Assembly (NCBI GenBank): GCA_037903355.1
Contig: JBAJFE010000026.1
Location: forward strand, 2,294,001 to 2,358,000
DNA from: Trichuris trichiura
Taxonomy: Eukaryota; Nematoda; Enoplea; Trichinellida; Trichuridae
DNA length: 64,000 nucleotides
Direction: 5' to 3'
This document shows, piece after piece, positions 1 through 12,744 of this stretch (positions are counted from its first letter, which is position 1; the number at the start of each line of letters is the position of its first letter). The position numbers and the translations under genes were made by a program. The notes below the pieces were generated by a model. The model was not told the DNA's origin and searched no databases. It saw only the letters and a list, made by a program, of their open reading frames with translations.

Positions 1-258
1 AGGGAATTAGACGTTCATCAATTCCATGAGCAGTGGAATAATCAGACTGATAACTGTCTTAACAGTAATGGCTTAGCCCAACGATTCTCAGGGAGCTTCC
101 AACCGCAGATGTTTATCCAAGGTCGCTTCAGCGCTAGTCAACGCAAGAGGGCCTATGGGCAATACAGCAAAAGGTACTTTTGGATGAATCAGCGCTTCCA
201 ACAGAACCTATGGAATCAACAGTGCAATGTCCACGACCGGGCGGGCTTTTTAAGTTGA
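1..258 (+). CDS. C-terminal exon of an unrecognised gene (5' cut by window edge)
   Basis: The frame is open from base 1 to a TGA at 256-258, giving 85 residues with no start codon, so this is the last exon of a gene that begins outside the window. The peptide is rich in Gln, Asn, Phe and Arg, with repeated aromatic-Gln runs such as RYFWMNQRFQQNLWNQQ. I see no recognisable domain. No AATAAA follows within about 200 bases. It could be the tail of a Q/N-rich RNA-binding or secreted protein, but nothing in the sequence decides this. Confidence 0.4.
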   Translation, partial: RELDVHQFHEQWNNQTDNCLNSNGLAQRFSGSFQPQMFIQGRFSASQRKRAYGQYSKRYFWMNQRFQQNLWNQQCNVHDRAGFLS

Positions 259-3138
259 GGAGACGCTGGTGTAGAAACGTTGGAAAATGATTGCCGTTTT
301 CGAAATGAAGCATTATTGTGCTGTTTCAAAGAAAGCATGGGTACATAAGTTTTCAAAGTAGTGAACACTGGTATCCTATTTCAGTAGTACGTTCATTCCA
401 AGGAGAACTGCATTAATTTGCACGCAAGTAATCAGGGACTTAAGCTACATTAGAGAACGTTGCCGTATTAAAAGATAGATTTGAAGCAGAAACGTTCGAA
501 ATCCAGTTTTATCTGTAGTTACTATAGTTCTGCCAAACTTACTTGTTAAAGCTATAAATTCCTGAATCATCGGTGATTGAACCAGGGGTTGTTTCATGGC
601 ACCTGAGGAGAAGAGGAAATGGTAATTCCGTGTCGTTATTACCTAAAGCATGAACTTAGTCTGTATCTTTTCGACCTGAAGTTTACCATTTGACATCCAG
701 CTTTGGCTACCGACTTCCTGCTCCTGGCTGACAAAGCTTCCACATTGGCCATTGGGTAATTCGTAGGGTTTTTCAATCTGTTCCTGCTTCAAAACATTGT
801 AGCTTCCTTCTGTCCGAGTAGGATATTAGTACAAACCACTGTTGGCTTTTTTAACGCCTTAGGTTTCCGCCTTGGAGCAGTTGGCGCCGGTGAACAACAA
901 CTGACCAAATCGTTTGCACTTTGAACTTTACAATCGTAAGCCTCCTTAAAAATGAGCATGCTGACTTCATGATTGTTCGGCTTCCTATTACTAAAAGTGG
1001 TAAAACCCCGCGCGTGCAAAAGTATGCAAGAGGCTGAAATACATTTGAACTATTGCATACTGGCTCAGCGTCCTTACTTTATTGGAACTGCTGCCTGTTG
1101 AAATTACTCTGTAAGCCTGCATTTATGTAAACAAGCTTGGCTTTTTGCCAAGTTCAGAAATATGTGAGATACTGAAGGTAGGAATAACAATCTTGAGCTT
1201 ACTTAGCTCTGATGTCTGAAGTTTCAAGGAGTAGGAACAGCCAGTGCAAATTAAGTCACTTCATAAAAGCAGTGAGATTTCTGAAACCGTCAGGAAATGC
1301 AGCAGGTTCAGCCTCATATAGGGGGTGCAAGTAAATTAAACCGTGAGTTGGAGATAGTAAGAAATACGTGAATGCAGATAAGGCATGCCGACAAAAAAAG
1401 AAGTTTATTAACTTTCGCTCTGCTTTATGAGCAATAACATAATCCTACGCTTATAACAGCAGTTCAATGTTGAGCTAGAGAGACTGCTGCATTTTGAAGA
1501 AATGCTACTTTGCCCAACGAGAATTTCTTAAGCTGCGCGGCGTACAGCATCATCGCCAAAAATCTTTCGTGCGTGAACAATCATTATTATGAGCATTCGC
1601 TTTACCTTGTGAAGTTGAGGAGTCAGCAACTGCATACCTGTTTATTCATGCATAACTGTTTGTGAGCGTGATTCATGGAAGCGCTGTGTGCATCCGCGAC
1701 GATATAACGCACAGCATTATATGGCATCAAGGTTTCTTTAATAGGGATAAGTCACAGATGAAAGTGAAGTTCTTCAAGATAGAGTGATGTAGCCTTATTC
1801 ACCTTTCTTTCTTTGAAACGGCTTGACTTTTATTAATGATCAGTATGCCCGTGATCACATAAAAGCTCTACCAGTTGGCAGCTGCGCTGTTTGTACGCCG
1901 TTCTTAGTTTAAGAAGGCAAAGCAATTTTAAAAAGTGGGAGCGCTTAGCCGGTTAACAAAAGTTCCATTATTTCTGAAACGGTGTAGAACGCCGTTAATG
2001 TCATTCCGTAAATTTGAAGTCAGGGAAGCAAAACGTTAGACAAAGATGATTCTAGTTGCAATTTTGTACAAAATGTGTACGCAAAACTTCGCCGCGTGGC
2101 TAAGTTTGCTTCGGCAGGAGTGCCCTTGGAGCAGAGTAGTGGACAAAGATTCCTAATTGTTTTTGAACCGGTTGGCAGATCGTGCTGCTCCAGGTGACCT
2201 CCAATAGATAAAATCATAATTGGCAGAAAACTCTCTCTAAGTATCTGTTATGAGTTTTTCTATTTACAGAAAAAAAGTTAACTGTCGTGTGGCCAGCTGT
2301 GTTGATGCATTCATGTTCGTCAGGAACCAATGGAACCATTTTACAAGTGTCCTCGGTTTTTCGATCAGATTTTAACTTTCGCCACTCTTAAAAAACACAC
2401 TGACCATAACAAGACTCATCATCCGGGAAGTTAATATGATGACGGCTGAAGCTTCTAGAAGTGAATATTGTCAACAACGTAAGCTCATTTATACACTCGA
2501 ATTAAACGTTTGCTAAAAACGAAAGTTAGGAAGGCCACCAGTACGGGGCCATTCAACAAAGTCCTAATTATAAGGCGAAATGTTACAAATGTCTGTCCCG
2601 TTGCCAAATCCTGATTAATTAATGAACACTGGAATCACTGGAATGCTTGTACGACCAAACAAAGTCTAAAATTGATTACCCCACAGATATGTTATCAGCG
2701 GTTCTACGCTTTCTGAAACAATGAAACAGAGACTGCAGCACAAAATTTGTCAGTTAGATTAACAGAGCCACTGTTGCTGCTGAGTCTTACAGGGTGAAAT
2801 CTGATTGTGCATTCGCTAAGTTTGCACACTAAAAAATATCAAACAGAATTCGGACAAACTAAGTCCCAGAGGAGGAAAAACTATGTGAATGATCAACATG
2901 TAAATCTTTCCAATTGATCGCAGTTATGCCCCCTGAATTACGTAGTCTCACGTTGCAATCAAACAAGCTATGAAGCTGTTTAGGCTGTTTAGGAAAAATA
3001 GCGCACCACTGATATGATGAAAACGGCAAGCAAACGCAACTGACAAAGAGATAACGTAAGACCAGAATCAAGCAAAGTTGATGATTCAATCTCATGACAA
3101 TTTGTAAACAAGTACACAAGTTTTTTTCTCAGCATTAC
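259..3138. other. Stretch without a supported gene
   Basis: Only short open frames lacking convincing start codons or paired splice signals were found on either strand. A possible terminal mini-exon on the minus strand near 2700-2715 (acceptor TTGTTTCAG) may belong to the small gene to its right. No repeat or RNA gene was recognised. Confidence 0.4.
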
Positions 3139-3765
3139 CTGTACGATTGCGTGAAGGCGTTGTGCGAAACGGTCCACCATCACACAGTCCGTATCGACTA
3201 TCTTTCCAGAGACCAAAACCGAGTCAACTTTGTTCATGAGTTCATTTAGAGCGAAACAAATCCGTCGTTCACTGTTGCACTTATCGCTGATGCTTCTGCA
3301 AAACTTGACTTTATGAATGCAAAACGAGGAACAATAGAAAGTTAGTTCACTTTGAAGTGTTTTCTTCAGTTGTTATTTTCAACACCATGTCTAAGACAAC
3401 GGAAGTACTGCCGGCCAAAAGGGCGAGATTCTTTTTATGCATTGCGTCTTTCAGGTATTGCAAGCACACAGCCAATTGTTTACGGTGTATTTCTTTAACG
3501 CTCTAAATTTGTTCGAAATCTGTTTGGGACTCGTTTGTCTTCGTCGTTTAAAAACGAAAGTAGCGAGTGCAATTGCGAGCTATCCTTTTTAAAAAGCACA
3601 ACGTGACATGACGGAGCATCAGATCTAGAAGCTTAGTTTGTAAGAAAGTCGTAACTTCAGCTGGCTGGCTGCGGCACGCAGGCAGCCAAAAAGGATGACA
3701 TTGAATCATTCTGAGTGCGTCAAGGACATGGTCAGCTGTACTTACCTCCTCAAGTTACACGCCAT
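3139..3765 (-). CDS. Small unrecognised gene with a 20-nt first coding exon (3' end unresolved)
   Basis: The ATG at 3765-3763 starts a 20-nt coding piece ending at a strong donor (AG|GTAAGTAC, last base 3746). It joins in phase to an exon at 3295-3139 with acceptor TTTTGCAG and donor CAG|GTAATG. The first acceptor, CTCACCCAG, lies just 5' of the ATG. The joined peptide begins MACNLRRSISDKCNSERR and continues with a helical, Leu/Val-rich stretch ending HAIVQ, about 59 residues. The last exon is not fixed; one candidate acceptor near 2715 would add only a few codons. I do not recognise the family; it has the look of a small coiled-coil subunit. Confidence 0.42.
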
Positions 3766-3833
3766 TGCTGGGTGAGGAGTAGAACACAAGGTAGAAGAGC
3801 AGAGAAAGTAAAAAGTTTAAAAGACCATCTTAC

Positions 3834-4128
3834 TTGACGATCTGTTGAACAAGTTTCTTCTTCTTTACTCCTTGCCAAAAGATGATCGGCATTTCTAGTA
3901 GTTCTGTCTATGAGAATAGCTGCAATCTGTTTCATCGAATTCTTTCCAAGCTTGACCCGATCTCTCAAAGATTTCTCAGAAATGGCATGCTTCATTGGCG
4001 CTTTATTGCCACCTTCGGACAAGTCTGGAATCGAATTGGTCGATCCTGCCTTACGCAGTTTAATGATTCGTTTGAAGGATCGTGCGAGGCCAGCCGGATC
4101 CCTTGTCTTCAAAGAAGTCATACGGGAT
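3834..4128 (-). CDS. Basic, unrecognised coding exon
   Basis: This is an open exon bounded by an acceptor (CTTTCAG, exon starts 4128) and a donor (CAA|GTAAGA, last base 3834). It encodes about 96 Lys/Arg/Ser-rich residues including LARSFKRIIKLRKAG and a C-terminal acidic patch KEEE. No family is recognised. The reverse strand also has open frames here, so the coding strand is chosen from the flanking splice signals. Whether it joins the small gene to its right is unclear, because the splice phases do not match directly. Confidence 0.3.
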
Positions 4129-7100
4129 CTGAAAGTACCTTGAATTTTTCATTGTAATGCGTTTGTGCATCACTGTATCAAAGTTTAAGAGAAGGTACCA
4201 AGCGTTGGCAGGGGACACTTATAGATAAGAAACAGAATGCCGAGAGCACTTTGCAAGGAAAGACCAGTGTTCCGGAAACAACTGTTCTATGCTCAATGGC
4301 CACTAGAAAGACGCGACGACTTCAGGAATGGCCCGGACGCGTTACAGAATGCACATTTATAGATTTAGTGCGTCCTAAAGTAAAAATAAAAGAAAAGGGG
4401 CGTTCTTGGTGTTCCTAGATCCCGTTGGAGGTAAGTAAAGTAGCGCAGCCGTTCAGAATGCGAAAAATTCTTCATTGATGACGTGCGCATTTGCAAGCAG
4501 CTTCGTCAAACTTGTTCACCCAAGTTGCAGGCGTAGGCGGCACAGCGTTGGTTGACCGAGCTTCAGCATTCAACAAGTAATGCACGTGTTCTGAATGACG
4601 TTGTTTGTCTTGTATAAACGCGGGGCGTCGTCCACCCTGGTGTCCACTCACCAGCAGGTCACTTGCTCGTGAGGACAGCCGTGCACAGCGTGCTTAGCAC
4701 TTCTGAGATTTATCGCCTTTGACCAAACAGTTGGCGGCACGTTTCGGCGTTGCTGCCAGCCAAGCACACACTTCACGTAGTCTCACTTGTACTATTGTTT
4801 GCGGGAAGTTTGCGTTTTGATAGGCGCGGTTTCAAAACGTTTTATTCATAAGTCATTCATGCTTGGCAGTTGGTTACACGTTAATCGCTCTAGAGACAGA
4901 CGTGTGCTATTCTGTCACCAAATGCTCCAGCTCTTCGCGCGAATTCACAGCAGTGCTGGAAAACAGACTGGAAAATTGTGGAAGCGACAAATGGGTACAC
5001 ACGTTATTGCGGCTCTACTCTTTGCCTGATTGAAAGCAGCTAGCTATTCGAGTAGGTTTGTTGCTGAGCTCCGTTATGTTGTTTTTTCACCTTCTGCCGA
5101 CAGATCTTTCACTCTTTCGTCTTAACATTCATCTGACAGCGTTCTCAGATAGTTGGCACTTTTCAAGATGATACGATAAACATTTTTGCTACTTCTCTCT
5201 GACGTAACTGCACATACAGAATACTGGCATGCAGACGAAGGCAATGAACGTGAACATTAGGCTGAACAAAGTGAAATGATCCTCGACGGATTGTCATCTC
5301 TGTAAGATGATTTCCAGTAGTATTAATGGATAGCGAAGTGATTTTCTCATCACCCATATGTTGATAAAGGCTTCTCAAAAATTCAAACGCTACTGACTGA
5401 TTGATTAATTATGCAAAACCTGACTGCAGAATGAGTGAACTTTAATGGTCAACTTGAATGGACAAACCCGACGGACTGCAAGCATCAAAGCGCAGATGGA
5501 TTTCCATACAAAAACGATCATTTGTGCGTAATTTTCTTCAGGCCTGTTAAGTTCGATCCAACAAATGCCAACTACTCTTCCTCTTCCGTGCGTGGTGCTG
5601 TCTTTTCTTTGTAAGTAGCAGTTAATTGTGGTGAGTTTTTGTTGTTCAACGAACCCGGTTTCGTCCATTCGGAGCAGACGATTACTACGCACAACAACTC
5701 ACTTAATAAAGAAACTTTGATAGTTGCATCTACTGCATAACGGTGTATTTTTTCGCAACTCTTTCAATGCAAATTAGTTCTTAGGGAAGTATTAGTTTTC
5801 TAGTCGATTACCTTTGCATAAAAAACGCTTAGAGAAGCTAAAACCTGAGTTGGTTGTATTCTGTTGCATGAAAAGTGAAAAAGGAAGCATAGGTTAGGTC
5901 TGCCCGGTGTTCCTTTTAGTTCACACATTTGAACTGCGCGCGAAAAGGGCTCCTGCTTTCGATTTTACCGTTTAGAAATGGGAATCAATCGTGATACAAT
6001 AACGAACTTTTTTCGCCACTTCAGATATGCTGTTTGTCGCTAAGTGGCGTACGCGTTTGCATTAACAGAAATGCAATAAGTTATAGCATTAATATTCAAG
6101 CTTTTCAGGTCGTAGGTGAACTCAAATCTGAAGTCGTAAAACTGCAAGCGCTGAGCTGCTTAAGCATATTCTGCTCCATTAATCCAAGTTTCCGTCTTAT
6201 CGTTTACGTAATCACAGGAAGAAAAATAGTCGAATCATGGCGGCTTGAGTGAACCTTGTTCCTGCATATCTGACGACTAACCGCTTCACTCAAATAAGCT
6301 TTTACTACCTCTAACTATCTGTACTTTTCAAGCCCCGTTCCTAAAGGAGAAAATAAGCAACTTCAACCAGTTATAGGTCTTAACATTTCTTAGTGTAATC
6401 TATTTATCAAGTGCATAAAGCTTACTTGTTGCATCATTGGTATTCTGACAAATGAATTACGTTATGCGTTTCAAAGTTAGAGTTAGATAAGGTTTACCGT
6501 ATGACAAAATGTACGTGAAATAATTTTGCCGTATAATAAAGCATTAAGGCTCGTTCAAGAGGTTGCTGTAGTGGCGGAGCAAGTAAGGAAGACTTTTAAA
6601 CATCCTTTCATTTCCCTGCGCGTTGAAGTCAAAGTTCAAAACGACCTTTGTTCATTACTTAGCAAATTTTTTAGGTTTAAGCTTCGCACTGAATTCGTGA
6701 GTCTAAATGTCTTTAAGGAGTCCAGCTGAGCAACAATACGAACATAGTAGCGCTGATTAGAATCTACGAGCTCAGTAGCCGTCGTTCCGGTTAAATGATC
6801 AGCGACATAGTCTCGGTTGTAACGGATTGCGCCAGTCGTTTTCCGCAAGACGTGCAGAACTTCCAAGTAACAATAATAAGCAATAACCAAAAAATATAAG
6901 AGCAGTTAATGTGCACGATTGTGGTCTCCAGTTCAGCTGAAACTTTGCATTTCTATTGTCCTCTTTTCAACTGTTTTAGAAGTTCTGGTTAGTTTAGCTT
7001 TCCATGTTATCTAGTTTCGCTTGCGCCTTTGTCGTTTGACAATAGAGACAATTTGACAGCCTGTTCCATTAGGCAGTAAGCTCAGGTGCCTTTATGCACA

Positions 7101-8698
7101 TATGCATTGAAAAAAAGAATTGTTCGCGCTGTTTATTTTTTTCTCTGTAGCGCCGCACGGAATAACAATGTTTCCATAGCATACCTGTTGCGTTTTGCAG
7201 TAGCCAATGTAGGAAGAACCCATTGTGACAGAATGGCACATTAAAGATGATCTAACCACCACATTAGCGCAGGGGAAACGATTATTGACTGGCGAGAAAG
7301 AAACGTCGTAACAACTAAATTCGTGAGCCATACCGCGCCCGAACGTAAAGTGAAAAATGATTGACGCCGTTTGTGAAATCAAAGTGACGCTTTGATTGAT
7401 GTCACCAAGCCATGTTCTCAATACTGTCTTGAGATAATGAGTTCTAGCTTCCTTGCTCCAGAATTGGCAGTCAGTGCATAGTTGCTGTATTGATCACTCT
7501 GCATCTAGTATTCTTGTATTTAAGGTCTGAGTGACAATTAAAAGCAGTACTACGTGATTAGGATGAATTTTAATGTTTAACCTCTTCCTTATTAGCGCGA
7601 CAATAAACGTAAGAGCAGTTGCTTAGCTTACATAAGCGTTGCTTGAATACCATCCTCATAAGGGAGAGAAGTATTGCTTTGATTAAGGCTGTACCGCTGC
7701 ATAACGTTTCGCTTCAACCATCTCTCATGATTCAGATTATTAAAAACTCCTTGTCGAAGAAAGCATGTGTCGGAAACGTGTGCAACAACCTGAAATTAAA
7801 TTTAAGAAACGTATGATCACTCTGAAAGTGCAAAGTGAGAATACATCGTTCGCGGTGTTCATTATCTTTTCTCCAGGGCGAAGAACTAATTGTGGCGACG
7901 AATATTTGCTCTCTGATCGGGAGCAGGCGGAATTGACAGTCTAAAAAGTTGCACTTTCATGAGAGCAAATGTGCGCCATATAACTTTCTCAGAGGACTCC
8001 ACAACGCATTGGATAAAGCAGTTGAGTTGTTCGATGCGTTCTTGAAGCAAAATTAGCTTTTCTTCATGAAATGCTAAGTCCTAAAAAGATTAGTTATTGT
8101 TTGCGTGAAAACACCATTCTTTACACGTTTTGGAACTTTCTGATTTTAAATGCAATCATGATAAATGTGTATCAGAGCAAACAGACGTTAGCACTTGCAT
8201 ATATTCAACTGGTGAAGTTTTTAAATTTGCCTGTGAACGTTTTTAATTCACCGAAGCGAACTACTTTTTGCTTCATCAGGGTATAATGAGCCTACATTAG
8301 GCTAACATTAAAACTCAGTTTTTTCAGCACCTTTGCGTCATAGTAAATGATTTCACTTATAATCAGTTTGGTTAGAAGCTCGATTAGTAAATGGCATTGA
8401 TAAATTATTCGGTAGATGATTTATGAGATGTTCAGTATCAATCAACCTAACGCTTCATCAATATCTTTTTTATGAGCTTTGTTATACCCTCACTGGTGAC
8501 AGATTAAATGTATTGGGAGATCCTCGTCTCCTCATTAGTCGAGAGTCGTTTATTTTACATTTACACTTCCTGTAGTGATCCATTATCTTACGCGAGCATT
8601 TCTGTCGTTAAAGATGGGATGTATTTCCAATAAGATGCAATTATTTATACATCACCAAGAGGGACGGCTGGGGAATGATTGCTAACTTATTGGAAATT
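4129..8698. other. Long stretch without a supported gene
   Basis: Several 60-110 codon open frames exist on both strands (for example minus 5405-5692 and 7092-7421), but none combines a good start or acceptor with a recognisable protein. A consensus donor on + near 4429 (TTGGAG|GTAAGTAAAG) has no convincing exon attached. I see no repeats or RNA genes. Confidence 0.35.
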
Positions 8699-8863
8699 CT
8701 ATTCAAGCCAAGCGCTTACAGCTGGAAAGCATGATTTTCCGATAAGTCTTTGTCGTTTTTCTAGACAGGACAAGCGTTCGTAATACCAATTCAGCAGTCT
8801 GTTCGCTGCATCCATTCCGAGCTCCATGAGCTTTCGCTCTTCGGTCAACAGCCAGTTCAACTT
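8699..8863 (-). CDS. Terminal exon of a helical protein, possibly suppressor-APC-domain-like
   Basis: The acceptor TTGTTTCAG precedes 8863 and the exon runs in one frame to a TAG at 8701-8699, giving 54 residues. The peptide is strongly helical and charged: it opens KLNWLLTEERKLMELG and later has NWYYERLSCLEKRQRLIGKS. The spacing of W, ERK, WYYERL and KRQ recalls the coiled-coil C-terminus of suppressor-APC-domain proteins, recalled without a search, so this is tentative. The exon at 10284-10566 on the same strand may be an upstream part of the same gene. Confidence 0.42.
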   Translation of the reverse strand, partial: KLNWLLTEERKLMELGMDAANRLLNWYYERLSCLEKRQRLIGKSCFPAVSAWLE

Positions 8864-10283
8864 CTGAAACAAGAGAGCATTATGTTTTCGGTTTAGTGCT
8901 GATCAAGTATGAGTAGAGCTAGTCTGGAAAAAAATAAATTCAGTTTATCGAACGATCATTGTTTGATAAACTGAGTTTTCTTTTTGCACCACTCATCAAA
9001 CATTGTTTATCAAATACATATGACGATGACAATACAAGCCGTTCCAAATGAATGTTCTGCATCACATATAGATTACCAAAAAACTGATTTTCTGCTGACA
9101 AATTTAAATGTAGTAAAAACTGCTCTTGACTAAGAGCAGCACAAGCGGATACTGAAAGTTCGGTAGTTACAAATATCATGCATTCATTCTTGTAAAGTGA
9201 ATTCACATCGCCTGAAGTCATCTCTATCTGTAACTGCTGAAAAAGCAATATCGGAGGGTTACTGACCGGTTAACAGAGAAGTCTATCTTTCTGTTACAAC
9301 ATTTTAGTGCTAACTAGTGAAGTTCATTCTCAATCCTACTACAAGTCTACGTGAACGTTTCATTTCACTATACGGTGCTTTCCTTTTGTTACAGTAACAA
9401 AAGCTTACAGCCATGTGTATGATATAAGCTTCTTTAGTAACTTTTTTTCAAGGTTAGCGAACACTTACTCAATAAAGCAGTTTAACTGGCAACGAAAAAC
9501 AAAGAAGGTGTGAGAACTTTTGCAAGAGTTCTGAAAGCTTCATTACATACGCTTATCACGTACATATAGAAACAGGAAACATCACCGCTAAGCAGTAATT
9601 ACGGATATTAACACAAACTATTTAGGGCTGGCATATGTTTTCGCAGAAGAAAGGTATAATGTCAGCTCGTTAAAGCCCTATATTCAATAACATTACCAAT
9701 GCCAATACACCGGTTTACCTGTGAATTATAAGGCAAGAAAGCAAACACTCGGACATGCATGTTTTGATTAAGTGCGCAACATTTGGTGGCTGATTTATGC
9801 AAATAGGAAATTTCATAGAAATTTCGGTTGAGTCAAGCATAGAGCAGCTCCGTTCGTGCGGAAACAAATTTTTTCAGGTCTTTTGGAACTCGTCTAGTTT
9901 CGTTGTCAATGAAAGAGGTTATAAGGCCTGTTGTTCCGAAACCTATTTTGATGACGATGGAACCAGAAGAGATCTGAAGGCTCTGAAAACGATTCACTTT
10001 TACGTGAACGGTACTTTTAAATCATTTCATTGTTCTTTGCTCAGTGTATGACATTACCGTTACTTGGTAAAAACACTAAAGGGTAAAGGAAGACAGCTTT
10101 CACAACGAAAATGCGTTGTCCTACCGACGAGAGCGTAGAACTGAAAACGAACGCGTCTTTTCCAAATGTTCTTAGCTCCTGTTGCTCAGTGAGGTGGTTA
10201 CGGAAACAGATGTTGTGCAACGAAAATAAAGTCCATGACTTTCTTTGTCGAATTAATCTGTTAAGGATAAGTAAATTTAGCAC
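8864..10283. other. Presumed intron or intergenic DNA
   Basis: No exon could be supported. A 84-codon + strand frame at 9797-10051 starts with ATG but has no recognisable content. If the flanking minus-strand exons belong together, this is intron. Confidence 0.3.
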
Positions 10284-10566
10284 CTGCCTTCGATAAGTCT
10301 TGGGGATGCAATCCTTGAGCTCCATTTAACGGTTCGCTTTTCTTTTCGCGCCATCTAATATTTTCCATGACTGCAGCATTACTGGAAGTACGGTTAGCTG
10401 ATGTAAGTCCATTTTGGTGCCCACCAATTGGCCTACTATGTGCAATACTAACCGTCAAAGGATAGCGCGGAACGGAAGGTCTGTCAACGCTTGATTTCAC
10501 TTTGTCAATCATAACGTGCACTGTTGTACCTGCATGGATCGCGATGTGCTGCGCAATAACTTGCAT
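10284..10566 (-). CDS. Unrecognised exon, probably internal
   Basis: A minus-strand frame containing an ATG at 10566 ends at a donor GCAG|GTGCT (last exon base 10284). It encodes about 94 residues: first QVIAQHIAIHAG, then a Pro/Ser/Asn-rich disordered stretch, then a basic segment IRWREKKSEPLNG. The frame remains open upstream of the ATG for a few codons, so the true exon start is uncertain. It may be part of the gene ending at 8699. Confidence 0.33.
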
Positions 10567-11954
10567 GAAGGGACGTTTCCATCCTGGGGTTGGTTAACAT
10601 AAGCACCTTGACCGCTTATGCTCCTTGAGCTTCACTTAATGCTGCAACACATCCAATGATCCTTGAGGAATGAACTGTTAATTTTCATTGTTTATAACCA
10701 GTGAAAATTCGTTACTTACGAAATGTGGTTTTTCTGATTTTCAGCATTCAATTTCCCATGATTCCGCAACTCTGTGAACGCGAACGTTGAGATCCTTTCA
10801 GCAACTGTAGATTCCTTCTTCCTGCGTAACGGTCGTAAAGGTTTGCCTCTGTGAAGGCAGACTAAGAACTTGTTTTTAATTTATGTCGGTCAAGGTAAAT
10901 GGCAACTGTGCAACAGATTGGCACTGCCAGTGGGCACATGGATGCCACTTTGTTTTAGTTTGAGCAAGCCATATTCTGAAGTATGCGAATGCACATACGC
11001 TAACTAAAAAACTATTACAATAGACGTACGCACCGTGTGGTGAGGTTTATTCGCCTGTCAAATGCAGTGAGGCAGGAAGTTTGCAAAAACTTTCTCCGCC
11101 TAGTTTCCTCTGTATGCATGCTGAAACCTGTAATTGCCATTCAAGTTCATGAACTGCCTTTGTAGGCATAGACGAACATCAGAGAGCGCGCTGCTTGATT
11201 TTCAATTAATGACATCCTTATGTAAATTTCAATTCAAAGAATATTATACTGCTGATGGGAAGCATTCCACGTACCAACAAAAAGGTGGCTACTTTTGTCT
11301 ACTGCTAGCTCATCTGTCTTAGTATCAGTGAAACATTAATATTATAGGTACAAGAGGGAAATCTGTCCAATTGTAAGTTGATTAAGCAATCCTGGCCATG
11401 CATGACAAAAACACTATTGGCAAGGATAGTAAGCGCTATACATTTGTGATTGGAAAGGCTGATCGTTAAATGTGCATTGTTTGTTCATTTTTGCGCTCAT
11501 ACTTGAGGAACCACTCGATGATTTGATTATATTGAGAATCCTCCAAACGGTATCATCCCCATCAGCAGGTTATAGATGAAGAGCCATGACGACTATTTCT
11601 GCTCGCAGCTATCAAGGTAGAAACATTTTGAATGGCGTACCACTTCGTCCTCCAAAAGCACTGTTGATATTAATACAACGAATTTCCGTTGCTGGTTGTC
11701 ATTAAGTAAGGAAGCTTATGACCGATCGGTTATCCTCCTAATGCCGTTAAGACATCATCATAATTACGTCTGAACACTGTTTATTTGGTTTTCGTTTTGG
11801 CCATATAAAATGCACAGAAAATTTCAGCGGATTCATTACACGGACTTTCCTCGATTTTTTCAAAGTAAACTTAGTGCATTTCTTAAGTTTGCAGGGCATT
11901 CATTTCATTCTAACCAATGATTCTCGGTCGTTTGCGGGCCTATGAAAAATTCTG
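10567..11954. other. Stretch without a supported gene
   Basis: Only short frames without splice or start support were found. No repeat was recognised before the target duplication of the hairpin element that begins near 11955. Confidence 0.35.
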
Positions 11955-11968
11955 AAGTGGACTTCTTT

Positions 11969-12289
11969 TCATAGTAGATCTTCAGATTCACGGGTTTGGC
12001 CTGTTGGGTGTATCTGTAAGTAAACTTCAAAATGCCCTACCAACGGATGAATGAGCAAATTGTTAGAGAAATTACAGAACAAATCGAATACCGTACGTTT
12101 CGGAACACGAGCAGTTCCGAAACGTACGGTATTCGATTTGTTCTGTAATTTCTCTAACAATTTGCTCATCCATCCGTTGGTAGGGCATTTTGAAGTTTAC
12201 TTACAGATACACCCAACAGGCCAAACCCGTGAATCTGAAGATCTACTATGAAACTATTCAAGCCTGTTAAAAGACATCCTGTTTTTCGA
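11969..12289 (+). mobile_element. Palindromic hairpin element, copy A
   Basis: Near-perfect inverted arms at 11970-12106 and 12114-12250 flank a 7-nt loop. The palindrome opens CATAGTAGATC and closes GATCTACTATG, followed by a one-sided tail at 12251-12289. A 14-bp direct repeat (AAGTGGACTTCTTT) flanks the element at 11955-11968 and 12290-12303, which I read as the target-site duplication. The arms carry CTGTAAGT at 12014-12021 and its mirror ACTTACAG at 12199-12206. The core motif GTTCCGAAA is at 12114-12122. No protein is encoded; open frames inside simply read through the palindrome. Confidence 0.85.
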
Positions 12290-12541
12290 AAGTGGACTTC
12301 TTTCGTAAAGCAACTTACACAATGCCTGAGATCGTTGCAAACGGCAATGTATTCGTTCTTCTTATGGCACCCCACTGTAGATTTGCTGCAACATATCGAA
12401 GTAGCTTAGAAATGAAAGCTAAGCTTCGGTCGTCTTCAGGACAAAACTTTGGCAGTTATTTAAACTGGTGTTATACATCTCAAGTACCATACGTTAGCCT
12501 CATAAATTTTTCTGCTTTTCTTGTTTGCACACTTTTGACAG

Positions 12542-12744
12542 GCGTAAACACTAACAGTCCTGTTCCCTTTGATTTTCACAAGGTGAAGCAAAACAAGCTT
12601 ATTAATAAACAGCCAGAACCGTACTTATTAAAACGATATATGCCAGCCATAAGAGTAACTGTACCGTTAAAAATGATCTGTGTTCCGTTTCCTATGAGAA
12701 AAGTTCGACCATTTAAAACAGTGCACTTTAAACATGAACTTACC
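12542..12744 (+). CDS. Possible exon, unrecognised
   Basis: The segment lies between an acceptor (CTTTTGACAG) and a consensus donor (ACC|GTAAGTC). It is open throughout and encodes about 67 residues with a basic, Pro-containing composition, for example KMICVPFPMRKVRPFKTVHF. No start, partner exon or family was identified. It could be a chance frame beside the hairpin element, so confidence is low. Confidence 0.25.

Noticed and set aside
4429..4440. Consensus donor GAG|GTAAGTAAAG on the + strand
   Set aside because: The frame leading into it is short and interrupted by stops, so no exon can be attached.
11969..12251. Two identical 66-codon frames on opposite strands
   Set aside because: They are the two arms of the hairpin element read in each direction, not genes.
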